From NCBI RefSeq assembly GCF_014268935.2, contig NZ_JABWRJ020000001.1, positions 868,001 through 932,000 of the forward strand: a stretch of DNA of 64,000 nt, given 5' to 3'. Both the position numbers and the translations under genes were made by a program. Below the pieces are notes generated by a model. The model did no database searches. It saw nothing but the letters and a program-made list of their open reading frames with translations, and had not been told where the DNA came from. This document shows, piece by piece, positions 26,183 through 35,384 of this stretch. The DNA is from Pseudomonas peradeniyensis. GTDB taxonomy: Bacteria; Pseudomonadota; Gammaproteobacteria; Pseudomonadales; Pseudomonadaceae. Within the stretch, counting starts at the first letter, position 1, and each line of letters starts with the position of its first letter.

Positions 26183-27250
26183 TCAGTGTTGGCTGAGCTG
26201 GGCGTCGAGGGACGGCCAGTAATGGGTGAGCTGCAGGTCGCTCAGGGCCTGGCGGGTGAAGCCGGTGGCCAGGTCCGGGCCAATGTCGTAGGGCGTGCGG
26301 ATCAGGCGGTTGTCCAGGGCGTAGCGGGCCAGCGCCTGGTAATGGGCCTTGAGCTGGGCATCGCTCTTCGGCGCCCAGCGCGCCTGCCAGGCCACCGGGT
26401 CGTCCTGGTCGTCGCGGCGCAGCACGCTCTCGGCCACGCCCGCGCGGGACGAGAGCTTGTAATAGGCGTCGCGGTTCTGCTCCTGGGAGATCCACCAGGC
26501 AGCCTTGACCCAGGCGGTGGCCACCAGCTGGGTGAGGTCGGCGTGCTGCTCGACGAAACGGTCGGTGGCCCACAGGTCCGAGACCAGCCGCCAGTCGTCG
26601 GCGCCTTGCTTGGTCGACCAGAGGATGCGCGCCACGCCCTTGTCTTCCAGGGCATAGGCTTCGTTGAGCAGCACCGCCGCATCCACCTTGCCCGCCGACA
26701 CCGCCGCCGCGCCGACCTGCGGGTTGAGGTTGGCGATCTTGAAGTCGCTCAGTTGCAGCCCCTGGCTGACGAGGAAGTTGCTGAAGGCGAACTCCCATGG
26801 CCGGCCACGGTGCAAGGCCAGGCGCTTGCCCTTGAGATCCTGGATGCTGCGGGCGCTGGAGTTGGCCGGCACCACCAGGTACACGTTGTTGCCGCTGCCA
26901 CCGGGCACCACCAGCTTGCCCGGCACGTTGCCGGCGCCGGCGATCACCGACGGCAGGTCGCCGCGCACGGCGAAGTCCAGGCTGTCGTTGCTGAAGCCTT
27001 CGTTGATCTGCGGACCGGCGCCGGCGTGGGGCAGGGCGACCCAGTCCAGGCTGATGCCGCGCTGGGCCAGCTGCTGGGCGAGCCAGCCATCCTCGATCAC
27101 CCGCCCGGGGATGCCGCCGAACACCGGCACGCCTCCCTGGGTGAAGGCGACGATGGCGATGCGTACGGATTTGGGTGGCTCGCCGGCCCAGGTGGTGAGG
27201 CTCAACAGCAGGCCGAGCAGGGCGAGGCCATGGCGCCAGAGGATTTTCAT
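26183..27250 (-). CDS. periplasmic SsuA-like substrate-binding protein
   Basis: 355 residues. The start is MKILWRHGLALLGLLLSL, giving a signal peptide that ends near TWAGEP and a GGGAGCGCAAC ribosome site; an in-frame Met 117 bases upstream would bury the signal. Type 2 periplasmic-binding fold of the nitrate/sulfonate/taurine class: VRIAIVAFTQGG, LDFAVRGDLPSVIAGAG and DLKGKRLALHRGRPWEF. Unlike the three DszB-like proteins it is exported. There is no permease or ATPase beside it, so it must serve a transporter encoded elsewhere. First gene of the unit with the lipase and monooxygenase. Confidence 0.88.
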   Translation of the reverse strand: MKILWRHGLALLGLLLSLTTWAGEPPKSVRIAIVAFTQGGVPVFGGIPGRVIEDGWLAQQLAQRGISLDWVALPHAGAGPQINEGFSNDSLDFAVRGDLPSVIAGAGNVPGKLVVPGGSGNNVYLVVPANSSARSIQDLKGKRLALHRGRPWEFAFSNFLVSQGLQLSDFKIANLNPQVGAAAVSAGKVDAAVLLNEAYALEDKGVARILWSTKQGADDWRLVSDLWATDRFVEQHADLTQLVATAWVKAAWWISQEQNRDAYYKLSSRAGVAESVLRRDDQDDPVAWQARWAPKSDAQLKAHYQALARYALDNRLIRTPYDIGPDLATGFTRQALSDLQLTHYWPSLDAQLSQH

Positions 27251-27315
27251 GATGTTGCGCTCCCGACAGTGTGCGGGCCGCGTGCTTGAGCGGCCCAGGC
27301 GTTTGTCAGGGCTGA

Positions 27316-27330
27316 GCGAAATGCATGCCA
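27316..27330 (-). promoter_or_regulatory. sigma-54 promoter of binding protein-lipase-monooxygenase operon
   Basis: On the minus strand TGGCATGCATTTCGC: correct 12-base GG to GC spacing with two mismatches to consensus, 65 bases before the ATG. The 328-base gap 27251-27578 also holds a dyad and an AT-rich palindrome; no gene seen. Confidence 0.6.
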
Positions 27331-27441
27331 GGGCGCTGTTGGCAGGGCTGCAGGCCTTGTGCGGCAAGGGTTACGCGCTACAGCCAAGGCATTGTCACGC
27401 GGTTCGAGGTGCTGATCGGCAGGCAGGCCGTTGCTGACCGG

Positions 27442-27456
27442 TTGCTGCTCCAGCAG
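27442..27456. promoter_or_regulatory. candidate SfnR-type activator site (dyad)
   Basis: TTGCTGCTCCAGCAG, nearly identical to the perfect dyad at 21511. It lies inside longer outer arms CCGTTGC (27428-27434) and GCAACGG (27461-27467). It stands 111 bases behind the minus-strand sigma-54 promoter and upstream of the activator gene itself. Confidence 0.55.
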
Positions 27457-27478
27457 CAATGCAACGGTTGGTTTCTTG

Positions 27479-27499
27479 TATATTCGTTTATCGAATATA
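27479..27499. promoter_or_regulatory. AT-rich palindrome upstream of activator gene
   Basis: TATATTCG-TTTAT-CGAATATA, a perfect 8-base inverted repeat in a strongly AT-rich stretch in front of the sigma-54 activator gene. The form suits a LysR-type or other dimeric regulator; a CysB-like sulfur regulator would make sense, but no identity can be assigned. Confidence 0.4.
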
Positions 27500-27578
27500 T
27501 AAATATTTATTAATAATTTTTCGGTCTAAATTGTTTCATGCACTATGAGGGCGCGCACACACTGCCAGGAATGCCCCC

Positions 27579-28640
<1,062 letters not shown>

Positions 28641-28674
28641 GCGAGTGATGGCGAAAGACGGCCATGCGCGTTCC

Positions 28675-28808
28675 CCTGTAGGAGCGGCCTTGTGTCGCGA
28701 AAGGGCCGCGTAGCGGCCCCGGCGATATCAGCGTGAGGCACAAATTCTGGGGGCGCTTCGCACCCCTTTCCGGCCGGTCCGACGCCTCGGCAAGGCCGCT
28801 CCTACAGG
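28675..28808. repeat. REP-like inverted pair (tgtaggagcggccttg type)
   Basis: cctgtaggagcggccttg at the left end and caaggccgctcctacagg at the right end face each other about 90 bases apart, with an inner hairpin gggccgcgtagcggccc. It fills the gap after the activator gene. Confidence 0.65.
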
Positions 28809-29080
28809 CATCTTGAATGGCTTGGGGCTGCTACACGCCTGCTGGCTGTCGTGCCATCGACCCTGCTTACGCTGAGCATTTCACCGACCCTGACCTTGCG
28901 TCGGGGACTGGCCTTGCCCAGTACTGTCCGGGCACCATCAGCCTCGATACGTACCAGTTCACCCCCGTCGACACACAGAATGCCGCATGGGCTGTCTTGC
29001 ACGGCGCGTAGGTAGGCCGAGTGCGTGGCCAGGGTGGCGAACAGAGGAATCTGTTGCTCAAGGGCATCAAGAGGTCTCAT
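28802..29080 (-). CDS. small hypothetical protein
   Basis: 92 residues if started at MRPLDALEQQIPLFATL. The N-terminal 75 residues have the look of a real soluble protein (VQDSPCGILCVDGGELVRIEA, then RRKVRVGEMLSV), while the last part runs into the REP-like repeat and may be a changed C-terminus. I know no function. An upstream start at 29149 is possible. There is no strong ribosome site. Confidence 0.45.
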   Translation of the reverse strand: MRPLDALEQQIPLFATLATHSAYLRAVQDSPCGILCVDGGELVRIEADGARTVLGKASPRRKVRVGEMLSVSRVDGTTASRRVAAPSHSRCL

Positions 29081-29169
29081 CGGGCTGTTCTGGAGTGGAG
29101 TCGCCCTGCAGTCTGGCACAACGCTGCGCTCACCGTTTCCCAGGCTCACGTAGTCCGTTTCCCAAACCT

Positions 29170-29194
29170 GAAACGGGGCCGTCGAGCGGCCCCG
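29170..29194 (-). terminator. terminator hairpin after DUF1348 gene
   Basis: Stem GGGGCCG / CGGCCCC with a 5-base loop, followed on the minus strand by GTTTCAGG, right after the DUF1348 stop. Short T-tract. Confidence 0.55.
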
Positions 29195-29212
29195 CAGATC
29201 CGGCGTCGGTCC

Positions 29213-29677
29213 TCAGAAGCCGAAGTCGCTCAGCCCAGGATGATCGTCCGGGCGGCGTCCCAGCGGCCAGCGGAACTTGCGCTCGGCTTCACTGATGGGC
29301 TGTTCGTTGATGCTGGCGTGGCGGTTGCGCATCAGCCCGTCCTCGGCGAACTCCCAGTTCTCGTTGCCGTAGGCGCGGTACCACTGGCCGCTGTCGTCGC
29401 GGTATTCGTAGGCGTAGCGCACGGCGATGCGGTTGTCGGTGAAGGCCCAGAGTTCCTTGATCAGGCGGTACTCCAGTTCGCGGTTCCACTTGCGGGTGAG
29501 GAAGGCCTGGGCCTCTTCGCGGCTGCTGCAGAACTCGGCGCGGTTGCGCCAGTGGGTGTCGAGGGTATAGGCCAGGGCCACCTTGGCGGCGTCGCGGCTG
29601 TTCCAGCCGTCTTCGGCCAGGCGCACCTTCTCGATGGCGGTTTCACGGGTAAAGGGGGGCAGTGGTGGGCGGGACAT
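29213..29677 (-). CDS. DUF1348 / SnoaL-like NTF2-fold protein
   Basis: 154 residues, whole family length. Motifs [43 protein letters not shown] and [12 protein letters not shown] are characteristic of the DUF1348 branch of NTF2-like proteins, which form small alpha+beta barrels. Cytoplasmic; biochemical function not established. Single gene with its own hairpin terminator. Confidence 0.88.
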   Translation of the reverse strand: MSRPPLPPFTRETAIEKVRLAEDGWNSRDAAKVALAYTLDTHWRNRAEFCSSREEAQAFLTRKWNRELEYRLIKELWAFTDNRIAVRYAYEYRDDSGQWYRAYGNENWEFAEDGLMRNRHASINEQPISEAERKFRWPLGRRPDDHPGLSDFGF

Positions 29678-29853
29678 CGTAGTCGATCCTTGCGGGAAGT
29701 GGGTTTGCAGGACCGAGATTAGACCCGTCGCAGGGCAGGGAGAATCGGTGCGCCAGGCACTTCATAATTGTCCTCGGAGGAACAATCCGCGCGGGGGGAC
29801 CAGGCCTGGCTGTCTATAGTTACCGCACCAGCCAGCCCCACTGGAGCCCACTC

Positions 29854-30045
29854 ATGAACCTGATCAGCCGCGAACCCTGGTGGCTCGTCCCGCCCAAGCC
29901 CGGGCAGACCGAGCAGGACCTGCACTGGGGCTACCTGGAAATCTACGCCGACGGCCGCACCGTGTTCGTCGACCAGCGCCCCAGTGAGCGGGAGCTGGCC
30001 GAACGCAAGAGCTGCCGCCACTTCCCCGACGCCGAAAAGCCCTGA
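29854..30045 (+). CDS. small conserved-looking hypothetical protein
   Basis: 63 residues beginning MNLISREPWWLVPP, followed by LHWGYLEIYADGRTVFVDQR. Rich in Trp and Pro and with the high third-position GC of real genes here. Ends one base from the convergent yceH-like gene. I do not recognise a family. Confidence 0.6.
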   Translation: MNLISREPWWLVPPKPGQTEQDLHWGYLEIYADGRTVFVDQRPSERELAERKSCRHFPDAEKP

Positions 30046-30046
30046 G

Positions 30047-30688
30047 TCAACCTTCGAGCTGGGCCAGGCGCGCCTCCAGCGCCGCCACCCGGGCTTCCAG
30101 CGCCTCGATGCGCTCGTCCGCCGCGCTGGCGACGCGGCCGCCGCCATCCTGCTGGCGGGCGGCGAGAATCGCCTCGATCTCGGCCGGGTCGCCCAGGGCG
30201 TGGGTGTAGCGGTCTTCGCGCTGGCCGGCCTGGCGCGGCAGATGCAGGGCCAGTTCGCGCGAGACCAGGCGCTCGAGCTGGTGCTGGACCTGATCGACGT
30301 CCTCGAAGGCGTACAGGCGGTTGCTGCGGGTCAGCAGCTCGCTGAGGGTCTGCGGGCCGCGCAGGAACATCAGCCCCATCAGCACCAGCTGCGCCGGCAC
30401 CAGTTCCAGGGCCTTGTCCACCCGCTGTTCCCAGCGGTCGGCGCGGCTGCCCATCTGCAGGCGAGCCATCTCCTGGTTCTCCAGGGCGCGCAGGGCCTGG
30501 CCGACTTGGCCGGGGGAGAGGTTCATGACGGGTTCGCGGCTGGTCTTCTGGTTGCAGGCCAGGACCAGGGCATTGAGGGTCAGGGGGTAGGTTTCCGGGC
30601 TGGTGGCCTGCTTCTCGATCAGCGAACCGAGCACGCGGATCTCGATGCTGCTGAAACGGCCTTCGCCGGTGGTTTCGTATTCTGACAT
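30047..30688 (-). CDS. yceH: YceH family protein (DUF480)
   Basis: 213 residues, normal for the family. Tandem winged-helix segments: [41 protein letters not shown] and [25 protein letters not shown]. The C-terminus is a coiled coil ([22 protein letters not shown] in pieces). A soluble, probably DNA-associated protein without a settled function. Confidence 0.92.
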   Translation of the reverse strand: MSEYETTGEGRFSSIEIRVLGSLIEKQATSPETYPLTLNALVLACNQKTSREPVMNLSPGQVGQALRALENQEMARLQMGSRADRWEQRVDKALELVPAQLVLMGLMFLRGPQTLSELLTRSNRLYAFEDVDQVQHQLERLVSRELALHLPRQAGQREDRYTHALGDPAEIEAILAARQQDGGGRVASAADERIEALEARVAALEARLAQLEG

Positions 30689-30758
30689 GGCCCTGTCTCA
30701 TTGCGAGGAAAAGGCCACTAGCCTAGGTAAAGCGCCGGGCTTAAGCAATCACCGGGGC

Positions 30759-30803
30759 ATCGCGGGTCAAGCTCGCTCCCACCGGGAACGGCTTGACCCG
30801 CGA
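30759..30803. repeat. REP palindrome pair
   Basis: catcgcgggtcaagctcgct and inverted cttgacccgcgac, between sstT and yceH. Confidence 0.65.
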
Positions 30804-30811
30804 CAGGGGCG

Positions 30812-32023
30812 TCAGGCGCTGCGTTGCTCCATGGCCTGGCACGCCGCCGCGGTGAACAGCACGTCGGTGGAGGAGTTCAGCGCGGTTTCCGCCGAATCCT
30901 GCAGCACGCCGATGATGAAGCCGACCGCCACCACCTGCATGGCGATCTCGCTGGGGATGCCGAACAGGCTGCAGGCCAGCGGGATCAGCAGCAGCGAGCC
31001 GCCGGCCACGCCCGAGGCGCCACAGGCGCAGACCGCCGCCACCACGCTGAGCAGCACCGCGGTCGGCAGGTCCACCGGGATGCCCAGGGTGTGCACGGCG
31101 GCCAGGGTCAGCACGGTGATGGTGATCGCCGCGCCGGCCATGTTGATGGTCGCGCCCAACGGGATCGACACCGAATAGGTGTCCTCATGCAGGCCGAGCT
31201 TTTCCGACAACGCCAGGTTGACCGGGATGTTGGCCGCCGAGCTGCGGGTGAAGAACGCGGTGATGCCGCTCTCGCGCAGGCACAGCAGGGTCAGCGGGTA
31301 GGGGTTGCGGCGGATCTTCCAGAACACGATCAGCGGGTTCATCACCAGCGCCACGAACAGCATGCAGCCGATCAGCACGCCGAGCAGGTGCAGGTAGCCG
31401 AGCAGCGCGTCCAGGCCCGATTGTGCCAGGGTGGCGCTGACCAGGCCGAAGATGCCCAGCGGGGCGAAGCGGATCACCACGCGCACGATCAGGGTCACGC
31501 CGTTGGACAGATCCTCGACCACGGTGCGGGTGGTGTCGTTGGCATGACGCAGGGCCACGCCCAGGCCGATGGCCCAGGTCAGCACGCCGATGAAGTTGGC
31601 GTTGAGCAGCGCGTTGACCGGGTTGTCCACGGCGCTGAGCAGCAGGTTCTGCAGCACCTCGGAGATACCGCCGGGGGCGCTCAGCGCGGCATCGCTGGTA
31701 GACAGCGCCAGGTTGGACGGGAACAGCATGCTCGCCGCCACGGCCACCACCGCCGCGGCGAAGGTGCCCAGCAGGTACAGCCAGAGGATCGGGCGGATGT
31801 GGGTTTCCTGGCCATGGCGGTGGTTGGCGATCGAGGCCATCACCAGGATGAACACCAGCACCGGCGCCACGGCCTTCAGGGCGCTGACGAAGACCTTGCC
31901 GAGGAACGCCAGGTCGCGGGCCACGGCGGGGGCGAGCAGGGCGAGGAGAATGCCGGCCACCAGGCCGATGCAGATCTGCGTCACCAGGCCGGTGCGGTTG
32001 ATGAGGCGGAGGATGGGGGTCAT
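30812..32023 (-). CDS. sstT: serine/threonine:sodium symporter SstT
   Basis: 403 residues with eight or more membrane helices and the dicarboxylate/amino acid:cation symporter pattern, including [22 protein letters not shown] and [20 protein letters not shown], which carries the sodium and substrate sites. Takes up serine and threonine with Na+ across the inner membrane. Length equals known SstT. Monocistronic. Confidence 0.93.
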   Translation of the reverse strand: MTPILRLINRTGLVTQICIGLVAGILLALLAPAVARDLAFLGKVFVSALKAVAPVLVFILVMASIANHRHGQETHIRPILWLYLLGTFAAAVVAVAASMLFPSNLALSTSDAALSAPGGISEVLQNLLLSAVDNPVNALLNANFIGVLTWAIGLGVALRHANDTTRTVVEDLSNGVTLIVRVVIRFAPLGIFGLVSATLAQSGLDALLGYLHLLGVLIGCMLFVALVMNPLIVFWKIRRNPYPLTLLCLRESGITAFFTRSSAANIPVNLALSEKLGLHEDTYSVSIPLGATINMAGAAITITVLTLAAVHTLGIPVDLPTAVLLSVVAAVCACGASGVAGGSLLLIPLACSLFGIPSEIAMQVVAVGFIIGVLQDSAETALNSSTDVLFTAAACQAMEQRSA

Positions 32024-32081
32024 GTGCAGCGCAATCCAGTTACGTGAAAGCGCGCGACTTTATCACAGACCCGCAGGGCAT

Positions 32082-32108
32082 AGCGTGGGTGGGGCTTGCC
32101 CTGCGATC
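32082..32108. repeat. single REP copy
   Basis: gcgtgggtggggcttgccctgcg, a diverged single copy between sstT and the nhaR-like gene. Confidence 0.45.
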
Positions 32109-32118
32109 ATCGGCCGCT

Positions 32119-33012
32119 CTACCAGTGAAACAACTCCCGCCGCGCGCCCTCGGTGATCGCCAGGATCCCCGGGTGCTTGACCTTGCGCTCCACCGAAATG
32201 GCGTAGAACGACTCGTTCACCGCCTCGGTCTGGCCGATCAGGCGCACCCCGTACTGGCGGCAGACCTCCTCGGCGATCACGCTGGGGGCGACGAAGATGC
32301 CGCTGCCCGACTGGCCGAAGGCCTGCATCAGCGCGCTGTCGTCGAATTCGCCGACGATGCGCGGCTGCACCTGCTGTTCGGCCAGCCAGCGCAGCAGCCG
32401 GCTGCGCACCACGGTCTCCTGGCCGGGGATCAGCAACGGCGCGTCGTCCAGGCAGGCGGGGAAGGGCCGGTCGAGGCGTTCGGCCAGCGTGGGCGTGGCG
32501 AAGAAGCTCAGGCCGCATTCGCCGAGTTTCTGGCTGTAGCCCTTGATGTCCAGGTGGCTGGGCATGGGGCTGTCGGAGATCACCAGGTCCAGGCGCTGGA
32601 TCGCCAGGTCCGCCAGCAGCCGCTCGAGCTTGTCCTCGCGGCAGCTGATGCGCAGCACCTCGTCCAGCTCCATGGTCGGCGCCAGCAGGCGGTAGACGAT
32701 GGACTTGGGCACCACGTCGGCCACCCCCACGCGAAACAGGATCTGCTCCTGCGGCCCGGCCCGCAGCATGGCCTCCAGCTCACCGCCGATCTGGAACATC
32801 TGCTCGGCGTAGACCAGCGCCTGACGCCCGGTCTCGGTCAGCTCCAGCTGGCGGCCGACGCGCTGGAACAGCTCCAGGTTCCAGGTCTGCTCGAACAGGC
32901 TGATCTGGCCGCTGATGGTCTGCGGGGTGAGGTTCAGTTGCTCGCTGGCGCGGGCGATGCTGCCGGTCTTGGCCACGGCCCAGAAATAGTGGAGCTGGCG
33001 GTAGTTGAGCAT
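32119..33012 (-). CDS. nhaR: LysR-family regulator, NhaR type
   Basis: 297 residues. The N-terminal winged helix starts MLNYRQLHYFWAVAKTGSIA and continues ASEQLNLTPQTISGQISLFE, the NhaR signature; the LysR effector domain follows (DLVISDSPMP, SGSGIFVAPSVIAEEVC). In E. coli NhaR activates the Na+/H+ antiporter nhaA in response to sodium; here no antiporter is adjacent, though a Na+-coupled symporter is downstream. Orphan LysR regulator acting in trans. Confidence 0.85.
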   Translation of the reverse strand: MLNYRQLHYFWAVAKTGSIARASEQLNLTPQTISGQISLFEQTWNLELFQRVGRQLELTETGRQALVYAEQMFQIGGELEAMLRAGPQEQILFRVGVADVVPKSIVYRLLAPTMELDEVLRISCREDKLERLLADLAIQRLDLVISDSPMPSHLDIKGYSQKLGECGLSFFATPTLAERLDRPFPACLDDAPLLIPGQETVVRSRLLRWLAEQQVQPRIVGEFDDSALMQAFGQSGSGIFVAPSVIAEEVCRQYGVRLIGQTEAVNESFYAISVERKVKHPGILAITEGARRELFHW

Positions 33013-33144
33013 GGCCTGCCTCAGTTCGAAAAAACCGAAGTATACACGCCGAAAAAACGAATTTTCCGGATGTTTCAGCCTCTTTAGAATGCCTCCCCAT
33101 CAGGCGCATGACGCGCCGCCCGGAATTCGACAAGCGAGGACCTC

Positions 33145-33384
33145 ATGCTACAACTCAAATCCATTGGTACACCGCTGGTGCTGGCCCTGGCCCTGTTCGC
33201 CATGTCCGGTTGCGACCAGGCCGAGAAATCCGCCCAGCAGATGCTCGACCAGGCCGCCGAAACCGCCAAGCAGGCCATCGACAAGACCAACGACGCCGCC
33301 CAGCAGGCCCTGAGCGACGCCATCGGCAGCGATGCCGAGAAGGCCAAGGCCGAAGACGACAAGAAAGACACCCAGGACATCTGA
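33145..33384 (+). CDS. small lipoprotein with amphipathic repeat
   Basis: 79 residues. Signal peptide with lipobox MSGC, Cys at residue 23. The mature part is an Ala/Lys/Asp-rich helix with imperfect 11-residue repeats (QMLDQAAETAKQAIDKTND). Ribosome site GCGAGGACCTC before the ATG. It is 15 bases upstream of a TerC gene and likely co-transcribed. Function unknown; envelope-anchored. Confidence 0.85.
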   Translation: MLQLKSIGTPLVLALALFAMSGCDQAEKSAQQMLDQAAETAKQAIDKTNDAAQQALSDAIGSDAEKAKAEDDKKDTQDI

Positions 33385-33399
33385 GAGCAGGACTGACCA

Positions 33400-34155
33400 A
33401 TGGAATATTTGCTGGAACTCGCCGCAAGCCCCACCGCCTGGGTTGCCCTCGCCACCCTGGTGGCCATGGAGGTCGTGCTCGGCATCGACAACCTGATCTT
33501 CATCTCCATCCTCACCAACAAGCTGCCTGAGCAGTACCGCTCCAAGGCCCGCCGTATCGGTATCAGCATGGCCCTGGTCATGCGCCTGGCGCTGCTCAGC
33601 ACCGTGGCCTGGATCGTCCAGCTGACCGAACCGGTCATCGAGGTGTTCGGCCACACGTTCTCGTGGAAGGACATGATCCTCATCGCCGGTGGCCTGTTCC
33701 TGCTGTGGAAGGCGACCAAGGAGATCCATGAAAGCGTCGACCCGCATGGCGCCAAGGAAGAGTCCAAGGCCGGCAACGCCGTGACCATCGGCTTCACCGC
33801 GGCAATCTTCCAGATCCTGCTGCTGGACATCGTCTTCTCGATCGACAGCATCATCACCGCCGTGGGCATGACCGAGCACCTGCCGATCATGATCATCGCC
33901 GTGATCAGCGCCGTGATCGTGATGCTGGTGGCCGCCGACCCGCTGGCCAAGTTCATCAACGACAACCCGACCGTGGTGATGCTGGCCCTGGGCTTCCTGA
34001 TCATGATCGGCATGACCCTGATCGCCGAAGGCTTTGGCGCCCATGTACCGAAGGGTTATGTGTATGCGGCCATGGCGTTCTCGACGGCGATCGAGATCCT
34101 CAACATCCTGGCGCGCCGGGCGCGTTTGAAGCGTGAGGCGGCCGAGGGCAACTGA
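33400..34155 (+). CDS. TerC family integral membrane protein
   Basis: 251 residues with about seven membrane helices. The family motifs [14 protein letters not shown] and [15 protein letters not shown] carry acidic residues in the membrane, expected to coordinate a metal ion. The family is tied to tellurite resistance and Mn export (Alx/TerC). No ter genes nearby, so a metal homeostasis role is more likely than tellurite resistance. Confidence 0.92.
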   Translation: MEYLLELAASPTAWVALATLVAMEVVLGIDNLIFISILTNKLPEQYRSKARRIGISMALVMRLALLSTVAWIVQLTEPVIEVFGHTFSWKDMILIAGGLFLLWKATKEIHESVDPHGAKEESKAGNAVTIGFTAAIFQILLLDIVFSIDSIITAVGMTEHLPIMIIAVISAVIVMLVAADPLAKFINDNPTVVMLALGFLIMIGMTLIAEGFGAHVPKGYVYAAMAFSTAIEILNILARRARLKREAAEGN

Positions 34156-34178
34156 GCCGCGAGCTGCAAGTGATAAGC

Positions 34179-34202
34179 AAGAGGGAGCCTAGGCTCCCTC
34201 TT
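34179..34202. terminator. perfect palindrome after terC-like gene
   Basis: AAGAGGGAGCC followed by its mirror, 24 bases with no loop spacing, 24 bases after the TerC stop. Weak T-run on either side; probably a bidirectional terminator serving the convergent small gene as well. Confidence 0.6.
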
Positions 34203-34233
34203 GTCGTTCATGGCTCGAAGTTTGTAGATGCTG

Positions 34234-34413
34234 TCAATGCGCCCCGGCATGGCGCCGGGCACGGCGCACCGGCGGGGCCTTGGCCACGGCCTGTGGGGGC
34301 AGATGGTGAGGGTGGGAATGCCGGCGCACGATGCGCAGCACCCCCCAGAGCATGGCCGCCGCGACGCTGAGCCACATGCCGACCAACACGAGAATTGCCA
34401 TTGTCAGGCTCAT
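34234..34413 (-). CDS. small single-pass membrane protein
   Basis: 59 residues, started at MSLTMAILVLVGMWLSVAAA behind a perfect GGAGG ribosome site. One N-terminal membrane helix, then a basic, His-rich tail (RRHSHPHHLPP and PPVRRARRH). Unknown function; the His cluster could bind metal, fitting the TerC neighbour, but this is speculative. Confidence 0.65.
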   Translation of the reverse strand: MSLTMAILVLVGMWLSVAAAMLWGVLRIVRRHSHPHHLPPQAVAKAPPVRRARRHAGAH

Positions 34414-34617
34414 GTGTGCCTCCTTCTCTCTGGCGAGCCGTGCTCGCCATCCAGACACAGCTTCAGTCTAGCCTGTTGCCTGTGACGTTCCATTGACCGA
34501 AGGTCTAGTCCTTGGGCCGTTTCGTTCCAAGTCAGCGCCGGGCTATACCCGCGGGCGTCGGCATCCTATGATCGGCTTCTTGGCCGGGCGCTGCCTGCCT
34601 GGCCGCGGAACAAGCGA

Positions 34618-35310
34618 GTGTCCACGTTGCAAAAGCTCTCCAAGTTTCGGGCCCTGGGCCCACGTCGCCTGCTGGCCGCCTGCCTGGTGGCGGCGACCCT
34701 GTCCGGCTGCGCCGGCACGCCACCGGCCGCGCTCAAGGGCCTGCCGCAGCGGGTCGAGATCAGCAGCGTGCCGTTCTATCGCGGCAACGCCAACCACAGC
34801 GGCTCGATGGCCCTGGCCGCGGTGCTGTCGCAACAGGGCGCGCCGATCACCCCGGGCCTGCTCGACAAGGCGCTGGGCCTGCCCAAGGCCGCCGAATCGC
34901 TGGACACCGGCATTCCCCGGGTAGCCCGCGAGTACGGGCGGGTGGTCTACCCGCTGGACAAGCACCTGGACGCGCTGCTCGCGCAAGTGGCCGCCGGCTA
35001 TCCGGTGCTGCTGCGTTATCAGGAAGGTTCGGCCTGGTGGAGCGAGCCGCGTTACGCGGTGCTGATCGGCTACGACCGCTACAAGCAGCGGGTGCTGCTG
35101 CGCTCAGGGATGCATCGACGCCAGTTGATGGCCTTCGATGATTTCGAGTCGGCGTGGGCCAAGGAGGGCAATTGGGCGGTGCTGCTGCAGTCGCCACGGC
35201 AACTGCCGGCCCAGGTGGATCGCCAGCGCTGGTTGCAGGCGGCGGACGAGCTGGCCCGTGCGGGGCAGGAGATCGCGGCGAAGCAGGCGGTCACCAGCCT
35301 CGGGCATTGA
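34618..35310 (+). CDS. PA2778-type lipoprotein, C39-like cysteine peptidase fold
   Basis: 230 residues with a GTG start. Lipoprotein signal with lipobox LSGC. The mature part resembles the C39 peptidase fold group (VPFYRGNANHSGSMALAAVL, YPVLLRYQEG, YAVLIGYD) known in Pseudomonas as the PA2778 family. The catalytic Cys expected after the first motif appears replaced (NHSGSMAL), so peptidase activity is doubtful. Outer-membrane or periplasmic anchoring likely. Confidence 0.8.
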   Translation: MSTLQKLSKFRALGPRRLLAACLVAATLSGCAGTPPAALKGLPQRVEISSVPFYRGNANHSGSMALAAVLSQQGAPITPGLLDKALGLPKAAESLDTGIPRVAREYGRVVYPLDKHLDALLAQVAAGYPVLLRYQEGSAWWSEPRYAVLIGYDRYKQRVLLRSGMHRRQLMAFDDFESAWAKEGNWAVLLQSPRQLPAQVDRQRWLQAADELARAGQEIAAKQAVTSLGH

Positions 35311-35320
35311 GGCCGAAATG

Positions 35321-35375
35321 ATCGCGGGGCAAGCCCGCTCCCACAATCAGCGTGGGAGCGAGCTTGCCCCGCGAT
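35321..35375. repeat. REP palindrome pair
   Basis: atcgcggggcaagcccgctc and inverted gagcttgccccgcgat with an 8-10 base spacer, between convergent genes. Confidence 0.8.
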
Positions 35376-35384
35376 GGCGTCACA

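Noticed and set aside
33145..34155. Tellurite-resistance cluster
   Set aside because: Only a TerC-like gene is present; the neighbours are a lipoprotein and core genes.
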